64,000 nucleotides of DNA. Source: Nyssa sinensis (taxonomy: Eukaryota > Streptophyta > Magnoliopsida > Cornales > Nyssaceae). Below the pieces are notes generated by a model. The model saw nothing but the letters and a program-made list of their open reading frames with translations, was not told the origin of the DNA and ran no database searches. Within the stretch, counting starts at the first letter, position 1, and the number at the start of each line of letters is the position of its first letter. Of this stretch, positions 47,339 to 60,442 are shown one piece after another. Position numbers and translations under genes: made by a program. The DNA lies in NCBI GenBank assembly GCA_008638375.1, contig CM018051.1, positions 9,345,387 to 9,409,386 on the forward strand, given 5' to 3'.

Positions 47339-49084
47339 CTTTGTGCATATATATTGCATTAGAATTTTGAATTAAGGGGTTTATTATGGTTCAAAGGCCT
47401 AGACCAAAAGAAAGATAATGAGTTCTAATCTCACTTTACTAGAAAGATATGAACATTTATTCCTAAAATATGAATTGTAACATCTCATCGCTTCTAAAAA
47501 TAAAATAAAAAATAAAAAATAAAAAATAAAAAAGAGGGTGTAAGGACACATTATAATTGGAGCCAAAATTTAGGCCATTAATTTGGAATAACAAAGATTT
47601 TAAGTGAATTGGGTTTTCACTGATGGTCAGCTAAAAAAATGTTTTGTGGGGGTGGGGGTCACTGGGCCAAGGACACTAATTTGGAGAACAGACCTATTTA
47701 CATATGGTTCTGTAGGTCTACATATTTTGGGAGAAAACAAGAGAGGGCCCAATAAGTATTAGTGAGCCTTACCGCAGCCCAGTGCTGGGGTGTGTATCAT
47801 GTTAAAATGTAATTTACCAGTATATGATCTCATAAATATATTTATTATTATTATTAAAAAATATTATATTAAATTATATATATATATATAACTTTTTGGT
47901 TTTCCTGTTCACACTAGCACCCTTCTATTTTGAGAAACTCATTTTTAAATGAATTTTTATGTATTTGGAGCACACAATCTTTCATTATTAGAATTTTAAA
48001 AAATTCAATTTAGGAGGGATAAAAATATAAATTAAAGAGTACCTTTGAAATTTATTTTTGAAAAGTGTGAAAATATTTAAATAAATTTAAGATTTTAATT
48101 AATATTAATTTAAAAATTAAAAAAAAAATCATAAAATTTGGTCAAAGGAAGAGAGAACCACTTTTATACGTTTATAATTTTTATTTTTATTTTGTTAATT
48201 AAATAAGATATTCAAGTAATCAGAACCCGACTAATTTTTTTTACTATTTTGTAAGATCGTATAATTTTTTTTTTTGGCATTATACATTTATAATGAATAA
48301 TGAATAGACTTGAAAATCTTGAATTGCATCAACTTGATTCTACTAAAATATTTTAAAGTGAAATTTCATGGCAGAAACCCTAAGGATGACTTGTTGCACT
48401 TTTGATAAAGTCATATTTCAACGTCTCCAATTCTAAAACCTTAAAAGGTATTGACGCATTTGGAATGTAAAAAAACGATGAGTAGTGCCTTATAAACTAA
48501 AAGATCTTATAAATTTATTTTACAAATTGACGTGACCCCTCTTTTAATATTTAGTTCTTGAGTCACAGATAAATACAACATTTATAACTGATATATCATA
48601 AAGTGATCATATACCCACAACATGACACGTATCTCCCACAAGTTTTTCATTATACAGATAACGATAATAAATTTTATCTGAATAATTAACATATAAATCA
48701 CGGAACATGTCGAGTTAGTCACTGTCTTTCATAGACCACCAACACCAAAGTAAGGAAACATAGTTTAATATGGTAACTATTATTTACAAATATTTTCAAA
48801 TTCTACTCAACTTAAGAAATATACCGTCTATAATTAAGATCATAAAATATGCTTTCAAGTCATGTTCAATTTTTTTCTTGAATTACTGTCTTTATTTCTC
48901 GTTAACTTTATTATCAAAACAACTACCACTAAAACCTTCTCAGTGACTCTCTGACTCCAAACTCTTGACAGGTAATTCGAAAAAAAAAAAAAAAAACCTT
49001 AGAGACCCAAAAAATACAGCATCAATAACTCTAATCATAAATAATACATTAGTTTGTAAAAATAGTTTGTACAGCTAGTTCTCT
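46957..49084. other. PSY 3' region and intergenic sequence
   Basis: The first few hundred bases are probably the 3' UTR of PSY. AT microsatellites lie at 47313-47338 and 47873-47891. No other gene was recognised. Confidence 0.5.
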
Positions 49085-50125
49085 TGTTCAAGGGGACTCA
49101 GGAAAAAAAAATTGGGGCTATAACCAATTTTTTTGAAGAAATTTTAGGGAGATTTTTTTTTTTTAAATTACAAAAAAAAAATTTCATTAAATATTTTTTC
49201 TCAAAGAGGATGATAACTGGGGAGGGAGTTTTCTTAAAAAGGAATATGATAGGGAGAAGTTTTTTTCAAATTAAATAAATTTTACATGTAAAAAAAAAAA
49301 AATTTCAAAGAGAAAGATGAGGGGGGGAAATTTTAGGAGAAAAATAATAAGTTTTTATTTCATTTCTTTGTTCTTAAATTTTCTTAACTACTAACAGTGG
49401 TGGATCTAAAAATTTTAGTGAGGTTTATATAAATGTATAAAAAATATGAAAATGTCAAGTCTTATTTTGTTAAAATTCTAACAAAATTAGTGATAAAAAA
49501 TACAATATCTAAATTGTTTAGGGAACCAACTCCTATTTTGTTAAAAATTTCTAACAAAATTAGAAGTAAAAAACACAATATCTAATTGTTTTTTAAGGGG
49601 GTGGAGGGCAAGTCGTATTTTATTCAAATTTCTAACAAAATTAATAGTAAAAAAAATATATCAAATTTTTTGGAGGGGTTATGGCTCTCCTATGTACCCC
49701 TGCATCCACCAATGACTACCAAATAAAACATAAATGAAAAAATTTTAACAAAAAAATATCAAAATTTATCAAATAAATGATAATAAAAAAAAAAAATTTA
49801 GCAACCAAACAAAGATTGGAGGAGAAACTTTTAGTAAGGAAATATCAATATTCATCAAATAAACAACAATGAAAATTTCTTAGCATTCAAACAAATATTA
49901 AAGGAGAAATATTTTAAGAAAATATCAAAACTTATCAAATAAATAGTAATGAAAAAAAAAACTTAACCCAAGATATACTTTGAATTAAGATGGTTAATGG
50001 GTTGGGTCAAAATTTTGAGACGAGAAATGAGAAAAAAAATGAATAAAAATTAGACTGAGTCAAAATTTTAGAATAAATTAATTTAAAAATAACTAAAATT
50101 TTACATGTATAATTTTCTTTTTTTT
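49085..50125. repeat. Third copy of the NLR-intron repeat, carrying a nested insertion
   Basis: It matches 25240-25910 and 27420-28080 in order (ttttacatgt, aggagaaaaataataa, catcaaataaa, ttaatgggttggg, ttacatgtataa). It is interrupted at 49392-49714. Confidence 0.6.
49392..49714. mobile_element. 323-bp nested MITE, hAT-like
   Basis: Ends are taacagtggtggatc and the inverse gcatccaccaatg, flanked by the direct repeat ACTAC (49387-49391 and 49715-49719). Inside, a ~90-bp motif (gttaaaattctaacaaaatt...acaatatc) recurs three times. Its absence from the other two copies of the host repeat shows the empty site. Confidence 0.65.
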
Positions 50126-50472
50126 TTTTATCCATAAAAAAAAAAAAAACAAAAGCATCACAAAATAAGTTTTAAAAATTTATCAAAATGTTAAACACGT
50201 TTTAAAAAAAATTGTTTTTGTCAAAGATAGATACAAAAATATTATTTAAAAGTTGCCCAAATGAGCCTTTATTAGCATGGTGGTGATTGTATGATGGAAG
50301 AGCCTTTATTACATCAAACGACCTCTATGCTTAAGCTGATAAATGTTGATGGCAGCCTTGTCCTTGGTGAAAACACAAAGGTGGGACCGGTGGGGTAATG
50401 ACTTATTAGGGATCAATTGGAACCTTTTTTTTATTATTATTATTATCATTTTAAGGTTGTTTTAAAATTTTA

Positions 50473-51250
50473 TTACTAAAATAAATTTATTTTAATGTTA
50501 TTTACGATATTAAGATTATTTTTTTGGAAGAATTAGTACAAGTGAGGTTATTATATTAAAAGGTTTAGTTCAAAAAACGTTTTCACTATAATATGTAATT
50601 TTTAAAGTAAAAACATTACTTGAAATGATGATTCTAATATAAAAACATAACTTGATATAACACTCTCTCTTTAAAAAAGTGACTTTCAATATAAAAACAT
50701 CAATTGAAATAATATTTTTATTTTAAATTAAGTGACACTTTTTATTTTAAATTAAGTGACGCTTTCATTCAACAACCCTAATTTAATGAATAAAGAATGA
50801 ATTATGCTGATCTTTCTTGAAATTTATGACAATTACATTAAACTTTTATGAAGTTTCTGAAATTACACTGACTTATTTTACTTTACTAAAATAAAATTAT
50901 TTTAATGTTATTTATGAAATTAAGATTGTGTTTTTTTGGAGGAATTAGTTCAAGTGAGGTTATTATATTGAAAGGACTAGTTCAAAAAACGTTTTCACTA
51001 TAATATGTAATTACTTGAAATGATGATTTTAATATAAAAACATAACTTGATATAACACTCTCTCTTTAAAAAAAGTGACTTTCAATATAAAAACATCAAT
51101 TGAAATAATATTTTTATTTTAAATTAAGTGACGCTTTCATTCAACAACCCTAATTTAACGTATAAATAATAAATTATACTGATTTCTTTTAAAATTTATG
51201 ACAATTACATTAAACTTTTATGAGATTTTTAAAATTACATTGACATTTTT
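50473..51250. repeat. ~412-bp tandem duplication joined inside a MITE
   Basis: Copies start at 50473 and 50885 (tactaaaataaa) and share gtgaggttattatatt, aaaaacgttttcactataat and gataacactctctcttt. Copy 1 ends in the left arm of the inverted-repeat MITE (50799-50893). Copy 2 runs on into the complete MITE at 51170-51632. Confidence 0.85.
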
Positions 51251-51632
51251 TAGTTTACAAAATAATATACAGATATCTACTTCTTGTCAATTTTTTTTTT
51301 CAAAATGATGAAATTGTTTCTTTTATTTTTTTATTTTTTGTATTTTTCTAATTCTGACCAATTGATTCTAACTTTTTTTTAAATATTTTTTAGTTTTTTT
51401 ATTTAATAACTTATTTTTATATTATATAAAAAATAAATTTAATATTTTTATTAATATTTATTTGAAAAATAAAAAAAAGGTCAAGAATTAAAAAAAAAAA
51501 TTGAAAAAAAACTAAGAGGGGTAATTTTATCATTTTGAAGAAAAAAATTGATTGAAGAAAAATAATTGTATATTATTTTGTAAAATAAAAAATATTAATG
51601 TAATTATTATAAATTTTAAGAAAAATTACTCA
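51170..51632. mobile_element. Inverted-repeat MITE, further member
   Basis: The left arm is aattatactgatttctttt...caaaatgatgaaattg and the right arm is taattttatcattttgaag...aatgtaattattataaat. It has the same layout as 28093-28582 and no ORF. Confidence 0.7.
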
Positions 51633-52685
51633 ATAAAATTCAATTGATCGAAAATGTTATTTAACGTTTTTTTCACCCTACTTCTGCATTTAACTCGATC
51701 ATTTGGGCAGGGTGATCGCAATGGCTTTTGTCGGTCGATCACTTGCAAGCTCGTGTGTTTATTTCATTAGCGTCATTTCAAATCGTGATGGCAATATAAA
51801 ATTATTTTCTTATTACAATAATGGTATACGTGTATATAATTCTTTAATATACAAAAGTATTAAATAATTCACATATCATGTATGAAAAGATTCTAACTAC
51901 TACATTTTAATATGAATTATCTAAGCCATCAACTTATGATTAAGAGGAAAAAATTAATTAAACATTTCTCATCAAAAGAGTGAAACTTAAACTCATGTCG
52001 TTCTCTTAAATTGTTTACTTAAATGGTTACTTCAATCACCTTTTAAATTTTTATATGGGTTTGATAAATAAATTTCACTTTCAAAATTACTCTCAAAATT
52101 TTGTTATTTAAATTTTATACAAATTACTCTCAATTTTTTTGAAATTACAAGTCATCCGTTTTAATTTTTTTGAAATTACATTGTCATTTATTGTCAAACT
52201 TATGGCTTGACATTATTATGAAAATATGCAAATTATTGTCAACAAATCCTAAATTAATTGATATTTCTTACATTTCTCTATATAGGAAGTCGAGGGTGTG
52301 ACTAGTTAATCACAATAATAACCTACATGTAAAATCATAAGCATTTATAGATTAATACGAGAGTTCAAGTCTTTTTAAAAGACAAAGTGTATGTTTGATT
52401 TGATTTAACTATAAAAAAAATGCAAAATTACTAATTTATCATCTATTTAAACAATAGTTTTCTTAACTATTTGAAAAAAAAAATTGATATTTAAGGATTT
52501 CAAAATATCGATCAGCCATTAAAAAAAGAAAGGTTAATATTAATGACAAAAGTTAATGGTACGAAATTATGTAGCTGAAAATTAAGTTAAAAGTATAATG
52601 TAATTTTAAAAACATGAAAAATACCATTTGTAATTATTAAAATATTTAAAAAGAACAGTATAATTTCTTATAAATTTTTTTTATC

Positions 52686-52717
<32 letters not shown>

Positions 52718-52826
52718 CTATGCAAGATTAGACTATTAATTACTTGTGTAATTATTGAAAATGAATTAAAGCATTTTACGGAAACAACTCAAACGTATAT
52801 ATAAATCTCAAAAAAAATGTTCATAG
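51633..52826. other. AT-rich intergenic stretch
   Basis: No gene is visible. An (AT)n run lies at about 52688-52720. Scraps similar to the MITE arms (gaaattacattgtcattta near 52175, gtataatgtaatttt near 52590) may be a very old member. Confidence 0.45.
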
Positions 52827-53786
52827 TTAAGGCCTCGTGGAGCACTCCACACTCGTGTATATTAAAAATGTGTCACATGACATTTATTCAATGTTAAACT
52901 TTTTATTCTATTAATATACTAAACCCAGTTGGATGAATAACAATGTTAAGTTTTCTTCTTACTTACCAAAATATCAACTCTGTCGTTATTTTCGGGAAAA
53001 TTAATTCTTTTTTTATTTTCAAAATATTCTTTCACATTGGTACAAGATTTCTCGACATTCTCATTTTTTTTCTCCTAAATTTTGTTTGAATATCAACTTT
53101 TAGCCTTCAATAAAATTTCAATTCAACAAATCATTGATAACTAGGTCTCAAATCCCTCTTAATCTTTATCTTCATTCAAAATCATCTACCATCTTTCGAG
53201 TAATCGAACGAATCTTGTGAGATGAGGAATATTGAATATGGAAAAGCTATAGATTCGGATTTTTGTATATTAAGCAAATTTACTACTTCATATTCAATTC
53301 TCTCGTCTCACAAGATTTGTTTAATCACCTAAAATTCAAAAGACGATAAAAAAATTTGAATGATTACAAAAATATATTGGGATGAAGATTGTTATTTGAG
53401 TCATAATCATCAATGATTTGTTAAATTGAAATTTCATTGAAGGCAAAATTTGAAACGTTTTTTGGGGGATTTTGAACAAAATTTAAAAAAAAAAAATCAA
53501 AATGTCCAAGAATCTCATGCCCAAATATAAATGATTTTTTTGAAAATAAAAATAGAAATAATTTTCTCAAAAATAAAGGAAGAATTTATATTTTGATAAG
53601 TAGGAAGTAAAGTTAAAAATAGGAAGTAAAGTTATATTTTGAGAAATTTTCTCAAAAATTAATTAATTTTTTTTTTTCATTTTACTCGGATTAAGTATAC
53701 TAATGATTTAAGAAGTGTGACATAAAATAAATGCCACATGTCACATTTTAATATGCAAAACTATGGAGTGTTCCATTAGACCTTAT
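52827..53786. mobile_element. 0.96-kb foldback element with ~430-bp arms
   Basis: Left ggcctcgtggagcactccac pairs with right ggagtgttccattagacc. Further in, gtgtcacatgacatttatt pairs with aataaatgccacatgtcac. The centre has aatcttgtgagatgagg against ctcgtctcacaagattt. Arms pair almost to the middle (~53250). It is flanked by TTA on both sides if the left end has one extra A, which would fit a PIF/Harbinger-type MITE. It has no ORF. Confidence 0.75.
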
Positions 53787-54369
53787 CACATTTTATTGTG
53801 GGGAATTCGGGAAGACACGGAGGGCAATTCTGTCATTTAAGAATATGAAACAACGGCGTTGCAGCCTTCGTTTCTTTTGCAAAGACATTGAAGGCGGCGT
53901 AAAAAGCGAACCTTGTTTGGGCCCCACCACCCCTCCTCCCATCAGGTCTCTTTTTCTCTTTTTCAGGTGGCCCCCACCTAGGCTTTTTCTGTCTTCTGAC
54001 GTCAGCTCCATCCGTGGCCACGAAAACTCATGGTCGTGATTCATCCCTTTTGCTGACTGGGACGCCAGCTGGCATCAGATCAACATCCCTCTCTTCTGAT
54101 AAAATCAAAAAAATAAAAAAATTATAAACTTGGTTTTTTTTTTTATATTTAAATATTATAAACCTCATCTTTCACGCTCTTTGTGCCTTTTCTGATTCTT
54201 TTGTGAAGATTTGTGTTGTTTTTTGACTCTCTCTCTCTCTCTCTCTAGCTTTTCCTGATACTTTATTTGAAAGGGTTTTCCTGAGTTTTAAGATTTTCTC
54301 TCTCTTTATTTACATATATATATATATATATATCTGTTAATATATTCAAGAGCTAAACATTAATAGGAA
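53787..54369 (+). promoter_or_regulatory. Upstream region and leader of the cycling Dof gene
   Basis: An unusually G+C-rich island (53850-54080) in AT-rich surroundings contains TGACGTCA at 53997-54004, a palindromic bZIP-type site, and gggccccacc at about 53920, similar to TCP sites. A (CT)n run (54222-54248) and an (AT)n run (54313-54333) lie in the likely leader. Motif roles are inferred. Confidence 0.5.
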
Positions 54370-56767
54370 ATGAACGGTGGAGAGATGTCTGAGAGCAAGG
54401 ATCCGGGCATCAAGCTCTTTGGGAGGACGATTCCGTTGCCAGGAAGTCGGATTCCAGCCAACACCGATGAGAAATCAGATGAGGATCCTCAGATTCTTGA
54501 GAAGTCCGAAGTTATGGTACGTATCTTTGAAGTTTGAATATGTTTTTCTTTTAAAATAGAAAGCTAGCTCACTGATGTTTGGTTGATAATTTCCTAATGC
54601 TCCGTTTGGTTTCTCAGAAACCGTGAGAAGATGAAAAGGAAAGAAAACTTTAGTTCATTTTCATTTTCCTATGTTTTTCTGGGTAACCAAACGTTGGTTT
54701 TCCTGACAAACATGGGTCGCTGAAGAAGTAATGTCGCTTTTCATTAGTTTTTTGAAAATGATAGCACATGGAATCATTATTCTGAAGTGTAAGTCCAAAT
54801 ATTACATACCAAAAATCATAGAGCTCCAACATATTGCAGTGTCTATTTTCTTTTGTTATTTTTCAATTATCCTTTTGCTTTTCCGTCCAATTTTGTTTGT
54901 CATAATATGTTTAACTATTTTTTTTAAATTGGTAATTTTTTTTTGTTGTTGTCTATAGTATGTTGGAGAGTCATAGTTGTATGCTCTTCTTATCCTTTGT
55001 TTGGTTTTCGAGAATAGGTAGGAGAATAGAAGGAATTGAAATTTGGATTGGTAGATCTTTTTATTGTTTGAAACCCTAGAAAACTAAAGACTCCATTCAA
55101 GTGTTCCTAGTATAACTATTTGATTTAGTTGAATCTGGCTTTTGATTTCTAGTCAACTATAACTTAAGCCTCCAATTTTTTTTTTGCCCTTTTCCTCGGT
55201 TTTCTCTGAAATCAAACGAAGTTACTGAAACCCAATTTTTGAGCATTGATTTTTATTTCCTTAAAATTTTACAACATGTTATCCTTGCCAAATTAACTCA
55301 AATTCAAGAAAATTGAAGTCCAACTTAGGGTTGTGGCTTAAGTAAGGCGTAAGGATTTATCATTTTCATTTTCAGGATGTGTGCAGTGAAGCAACTAAAA
55401 CAGAAGATAAGGATGTTCATTTGGAAGAATCTGGAAAGCCAGATAAGTCTTCTGTTATAAAGAATGGCAAGGAGGAGGACACCCAAATGTCTATGGACAG
55501 GAATGAGGGAGGACAAGTAAATCCTATGCCTAAGGAGGACATGGCTGAGACTAGTAGTGGAGACCAAGAGAAGGTTCTCAAGAAGCCGGACAAGATCCTT
55601 CCATGTCCCAGATGCAACAGTTTAGATACTAAATTTTGCTACTTCAATAACTACAATGTCAACCAACCTAGGCACTTCTGCAAGAACTGCCAAAGATATT
55701 GGACAGCTGGTGGAACAATTAGAAACGTTCCTGTGGGTGCTGGCCGGCGAAAGAACAAGCACTTAGCTTCTCAGTACCGCCAGATTTTGGTGCCCTCTGA
55801 TTGCGTACCAATCACCAGGATTGAAATCCCTGACTCAGCCAATCAACAATTTCTCCCATGTGGCGAATCCCCAACCTCTTCTAGACCTTCAACAGGAAAT
55901 GGGACATTGCTGAAATTTGGTCCTGAAGGACCTCTGTGTGAATCCATGGCCACTGCGCTTCAGGTCAGAGAACAGAAGAGATGTGCTGAGATGGGTTCTG
56001 TTAGAGAAAATAAAGAGGAACCTTCCTTGTGTAGCTCTTCCATGACGGCTTCTAGTGTCCGAGAAAATGCAATACATGAAAACGTCACACAAGAAGAACT
56101 GGGTGGTTTGCCTGGCTCCTGTAATGAGCTTGCACAGCCAAATCCTATGCAGTTTTACCCTGTTCCTCCTTGGGTCTCCACTTGGAATCCAGGCTGGAAC
56201 AACTCCTCTCCCATGGTGGCAACTCGGTCTTCATCTGAGCTGGTTTCTGTACCAGATGGCATAAACCCCAGTCCAATTCAGTGGTGCTCCACACCAATGG
56301 TGGCAGTTCCTGGCTTTTGCACACCAAGCATTCCTTTACAATTTGTACCCGCATCGTATTGGAGCATGCCTGTTTGGGCTGCAGGAACAAGGAATATGTC
56401 GTTCTCTGGATCTAATTGTGGCTTATCTCTATCATCATCAACTAGCAACAGTTGCTCAGGCAACAACTTGCCAACCTTGGGTAAGCATTCCAGAGATGCA
56501 AATTTCATGGATGACGAGAAATCAGAAAAGTGTGTTTTGGTTCCAAAGACACTGAGAATTGATGTACCAGATGAGGCTTCAAAGAGTTCCATCTGGGCAA
56601 CCTTGGGTTTTAACTTGGACCAGAAACAAACCACATCAGAATGTGGTATTTTCAGACCCTTTAAATCCAGCACAGAAGGCAAGGGCCATCCATCAGATGC
56701 AACACAGGTGTTAGAAGCCAACCCTGCAGCTCTCTCCCGCTCTCAAACATTCCAAGAGAGCACATAA
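54370..56767 (+). CDS. CDF: Cycling Dof factor (CDF-type Dof zinc-finger transcription factor)
   Basis: Exons 54370-54516 and 55376-56767 join in phase 0 to 512 residues. The N-terminus has [12 protein letters not shown], the CDF motif that recruits TOPLESS-type co-repressors. The Dof finger has Cys at 126, 129, 151 and 154 (C-X2-C-X21-C-X2-C), followed by [24 protein letters not shown]-terminal CDF motifs include [48 protein letters not shown] and IWATLGF, the region bound by FKF1 and GIGANTEA. CDFs bind AAAG sites and repress CONSTANS and FT until degraded in the afternoon. The two-exon structure with the split after the N-terminal motif is typical. Met-6 ([13 protein letters not shown]) could be the true start. 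The frame is intact. Confidence 0.95.
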
Positions 56768-58398
56768 AGGGAAATCTGACAAGATTTTTTGGTCGAGGCA
56801 CTAATCTACTGAGAAGAGAGCATGTTGTCAGCTATTTGTTACTGGGTCTGTCATGAAACCCAAGGTACTCTCTTGTTTAGGCAATGAAATAACTGAGAAT
56901 TATAGTTTTGGGGAATGCAGAAGGTGCATAAGGCAATCTACCCAGGGTTATCATGCCCTTGTCTTGGTGAAGCCGTCAATGCTGTAAATAGAGTAGGGTA
57001 GCAGAGAGTGTGTTGTTTACAAATCTTCAATTTGATTCAACAAAAGGAAAGAATCTTGTTTACAGTTTGTATGAATTCCAAATTAGAAACTTGCTAACTT
57101 GTGCTCAGGCTTTATCTTCATTCCCTGACATTCTTTCACACTTGCCCGCTAGATTTTCTATCTTGAACATGTCTATTTGTAGTAACAGATTCCTGAATTT
57201 TGAAGCTTAAGAAACAAATGGAGTATCAGGTTTACCTTTTAAGGAGGGTGCCTAACCTTGGTGCTCAGCTTAGGGGATGGATCAACAGGGGGAAATATGG
57301 AAGGAAAAAACAATGCAATTACAGGAAGTTGAGCAAGAGGAAAATGTCAAACTTGATTAATTTAAGTTTGATTTGTACATAAATGTTGAGTCTCTTAAGT
57401 AGGGTGGTAAATCAAACCAAGTTATTCGAGCTCAACTAGTGACTAATTAGAGGCTTTAAGTTAAGGCCGAAATACAATTTAAAGCTCGTAACTTATTGCT
57501 CGGTCCGATTCGACTCAACTCTTTTAGAATGTTACCCTTTTAAGGCATGAATTGAAACCTACATTTCCTTTCCACTCTTCATGAAAAGGCAGCTTCGCAG
57601 GAGGGGCTAGAAAATAGCTTGTCTGGTCTTGTTACTCAGGTCTTTCTGTTTTTGGTAAAAGAATCTATTCACTGTTTTGAGTAATTTTTTTTTTTTTTGA
57701 ATTTAGGACTTAAAATCTTTAGAACTATTAATTTGGTACTTCAATTTTTAATTTTACCAAACAGTACATAAGGGGATACCAATTTGCTTGAGGTCCCAAC
57801 AAAAAAAAAAAAAATCAAACATTCAAAATTCAAGTTTGTTTCCTTTTTCTAACTTTTTCTCACCAACAGGTGGAGTCTTGGTGGTTGGGAACTCACCTTT
57901 GCTTTTTTGCTTTCCCTTTTCCACTTTTACTAGATGGCAAGTGGAATATTTTTCCAAACAAGAAAAACCTATATTGAAGCCTTGTTTTCTTTTACCTTCT
58001 TTTTCCAGGAAAAGGTCACTTTATAAAGGCAGGAATGATTCATCACTCCAAAGGAATATATCCCTTTATGACTCATCTCCTTAAAAAGAACGGCCTCAGG
58101 AGTCGTTTGGATAAACCCTTAAAGCCATTTTTATCATGATTGAAAAGGTCAAAAAGCAGACCCATTTCTTGCTTTTGAAGCCTTCGGAAAAGTAATTAGC
58201 AAACCAAAAAGCAATGCCCTTCTGGCTTTTCTTTTCTTTTTTTACCCTTTCTGAATTACAAAAGAAGTTTTTCAAAAAAAATAAAAAGAAAATCTCCTGC
58301 TTTTGGGCTGCCCAGACCAAACTAAAGAAAGATTTTTTTGGGTCAAATTAATCAATTTTGATGCTGGTTCACGTCTCTTTGAGTCTCAAAAGCATTTG
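56768..58398. other. CDF 3' UTR and intergenic sequence
   Basis: Sequence to about 57200 is likely 3' UTR and downstream flank. At about 57398 tagggtggtaaatcaaacc followed by repeated gctcaac/gactcaac words resembles a hAT-type MITE. No further gene is visible. Confidence 0.5.
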
Positions 58399-58922
58399 TA
58401 CCTTGATTTTTTTATGAAATTTTTGATACCTACAAAGATATTTTATAAAATTTTTAAAATCATACTCATCTCTCTTATTTTTACTGATAAATTACAATAA
58501 CATTCTTTCTAGTCTTATTTATTTTTTAAAATGACAAAAGGGTCACTTTTATTTATTTATTTTTGCATTCTTTTCAATTTGACCATTTTTTTAAACTTTT
58601 TTTTTTTAAAGAATTTCTTCATTTTATATAAAAATAAATAAATAAATTTCAGATAAACAACTTATATTTTTTAGTCAAAAAAATATTTTAATTAATATTT
58701 ATTTGAAAATGAAAAAAAAAATTTAGAAAAAATTAGTCAAAATTTAAAAACACAAAAAAAAAATATGAAAATAAAACTTTTGTCATTTTGAAAAAAAATA
58801 AGGTTAAATGAGAAATATCTGTAATTTGTCAATAAAAATAAGAAAGGTTAGTATTATTTAAAAAATTTTAAAAAATATTTTTATAATTATAAAAAAACAG
58901 TAAGAGAGGTCGATGTAATTAA
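58399..58922. mobile_element. Inverted-repeat MITE, diverged member
   Basis: Arms are aaaatcatactcatctctct...aaaatgacaaaagg and cttttgtcattttg...agagaggtcgatgtaatt. It has the same internal aattaatatttatttgaaaa as the reference member. Confidence 0.6.
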
Positions 58923-60442
58923 TCAAATAACCTTCTGGCAATAAAAACATCTGGAGTCCTATATGTGCTTTGCAAGGTAACAACTTAGTCCCAATGACCT
59001 TTGTTCCATCAAGTAATAATTTTGTAACCTGTGTTTATCTGAATTTCTATGCATCCAATTTCAGATATATTTTAATTTAATAATTTGTATATTATAAATA
59101 TATTTTTAATAAAATTTATATATTTAAATTCTAAAAATCAAAATCTATTAAACAAGAATAATATTACAACTAAAAATTTGAAAAAACAAAATTTGCTTCT
59201 TAAATAGGCAAAATTCATTGCCCGTGACGAAAGGATAATAAAATATTACTGCCATAAGAAAACACAAAATTTTCAATTTCACTGTAAAATTTTCAATTAT
59301 TACTAATTTTATTGAATTTTTTGAACCACATTTTGGATACACAAAAGAGACTTTCAGGGTAATGAGATTTGTAAAATAAAATAAAATAAATATTTAAAAA
59401 TAATAAAATTTTACTGTCTCATTGCTTTAATATTTCTGTTCACCCACAAACTGTATACATCCAAACACATACATACCAGCACAAACTAGGCAAAGAATAC
59501 ACAGCCAAATAGAGTACCAAAACAGAGCAGGAAACCAAAATTTTCCATGGCTGTATTTAGAGACTTCATGTAATTGTGGCCACAATCAACCGCCATGAAT
59601 GCACACTTCGGAAATTCAGGTCACCTATTATTCTTTTTTTTTTTTTTAATATCATTTTTTCTAATTAGTATGTCAGGAACATGTAAGAGCAGTATTCTGG
59701 ACATAAACTTTAGAATTATTTATTATTAATTTCTCTCGTACTTTTATTAAATAAATATTTTTCGTATAAAAATAAGATATTATATATAACTTTTTAATAA
59801 TATTTTAATTTTTTTATATAAAAAAATATATATAATGCTCAACTTAAGGCATAAATTTTTTTTAATGTTTTTTTGAAATAAAGTTATGTTTTGTGATGTC
59901 ATAATTTTTTTTACTTATAATACCTTTAACTTAAATTATATTAAATTAATAAATATAAGGATAAATTATATTAATCTCTCATTAGATTTGTATTATTATA
60001 TGCTAAAAACTCGTATATAAATTCCCAGACTTCAATAGGTGCTCAGTAATTTCTAAAATTCAGTTTCTTTCACATCCTGTTTCCCAAGTCTTCTGTCTAT
60101 CCATTGTTTGATTAAATGCCTTAACTAAAAAACTATCTTTCACTATTTAACTCAAATGCCAAGAAAGTAAGAGGAAGCAAGTTGGCATTACACACACTTG
60201 TTCAAGTTGGTCATAGTCCATGCAAACGTTTCTCTTTTCTAATTTTTACTTGGTCATTCCATAACCGTGTTGAATATTGAACTCTCCATCAAGACTTTGT
60301 AGTTTGGACTTTGTACCTGACATTTAAATGAGTACAAAATTGTTTTGAATTCTCTTTCTTCGAAAGAAAATTCTTCTGTTTAAGTTGGTTGGACTCTCTT
60401 TGCTTCATTTCGACGGAGTTTTCTTTCCTCCTTAAAGAAACC
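58923..60442. other. AT-rich upstream region of the right-edge NLR
   Basis: No gene or clear repeat is visible. The last 250 bases are less AT-rich and probably hold the NLR promoter and leader; no confident TATA box was picked. Confidence 0.45.

Noticed and set aside
54650..54958. Small ORFs in the CDF intron
   Set aside because: They are intronic, hydrophobic by AT-richness, and unsupported.
55325..56721. Minus-strand ORFs opposite the CDF exon 2
   Set aside because: They are shadows of the Dof protein frame without recognisable domains.
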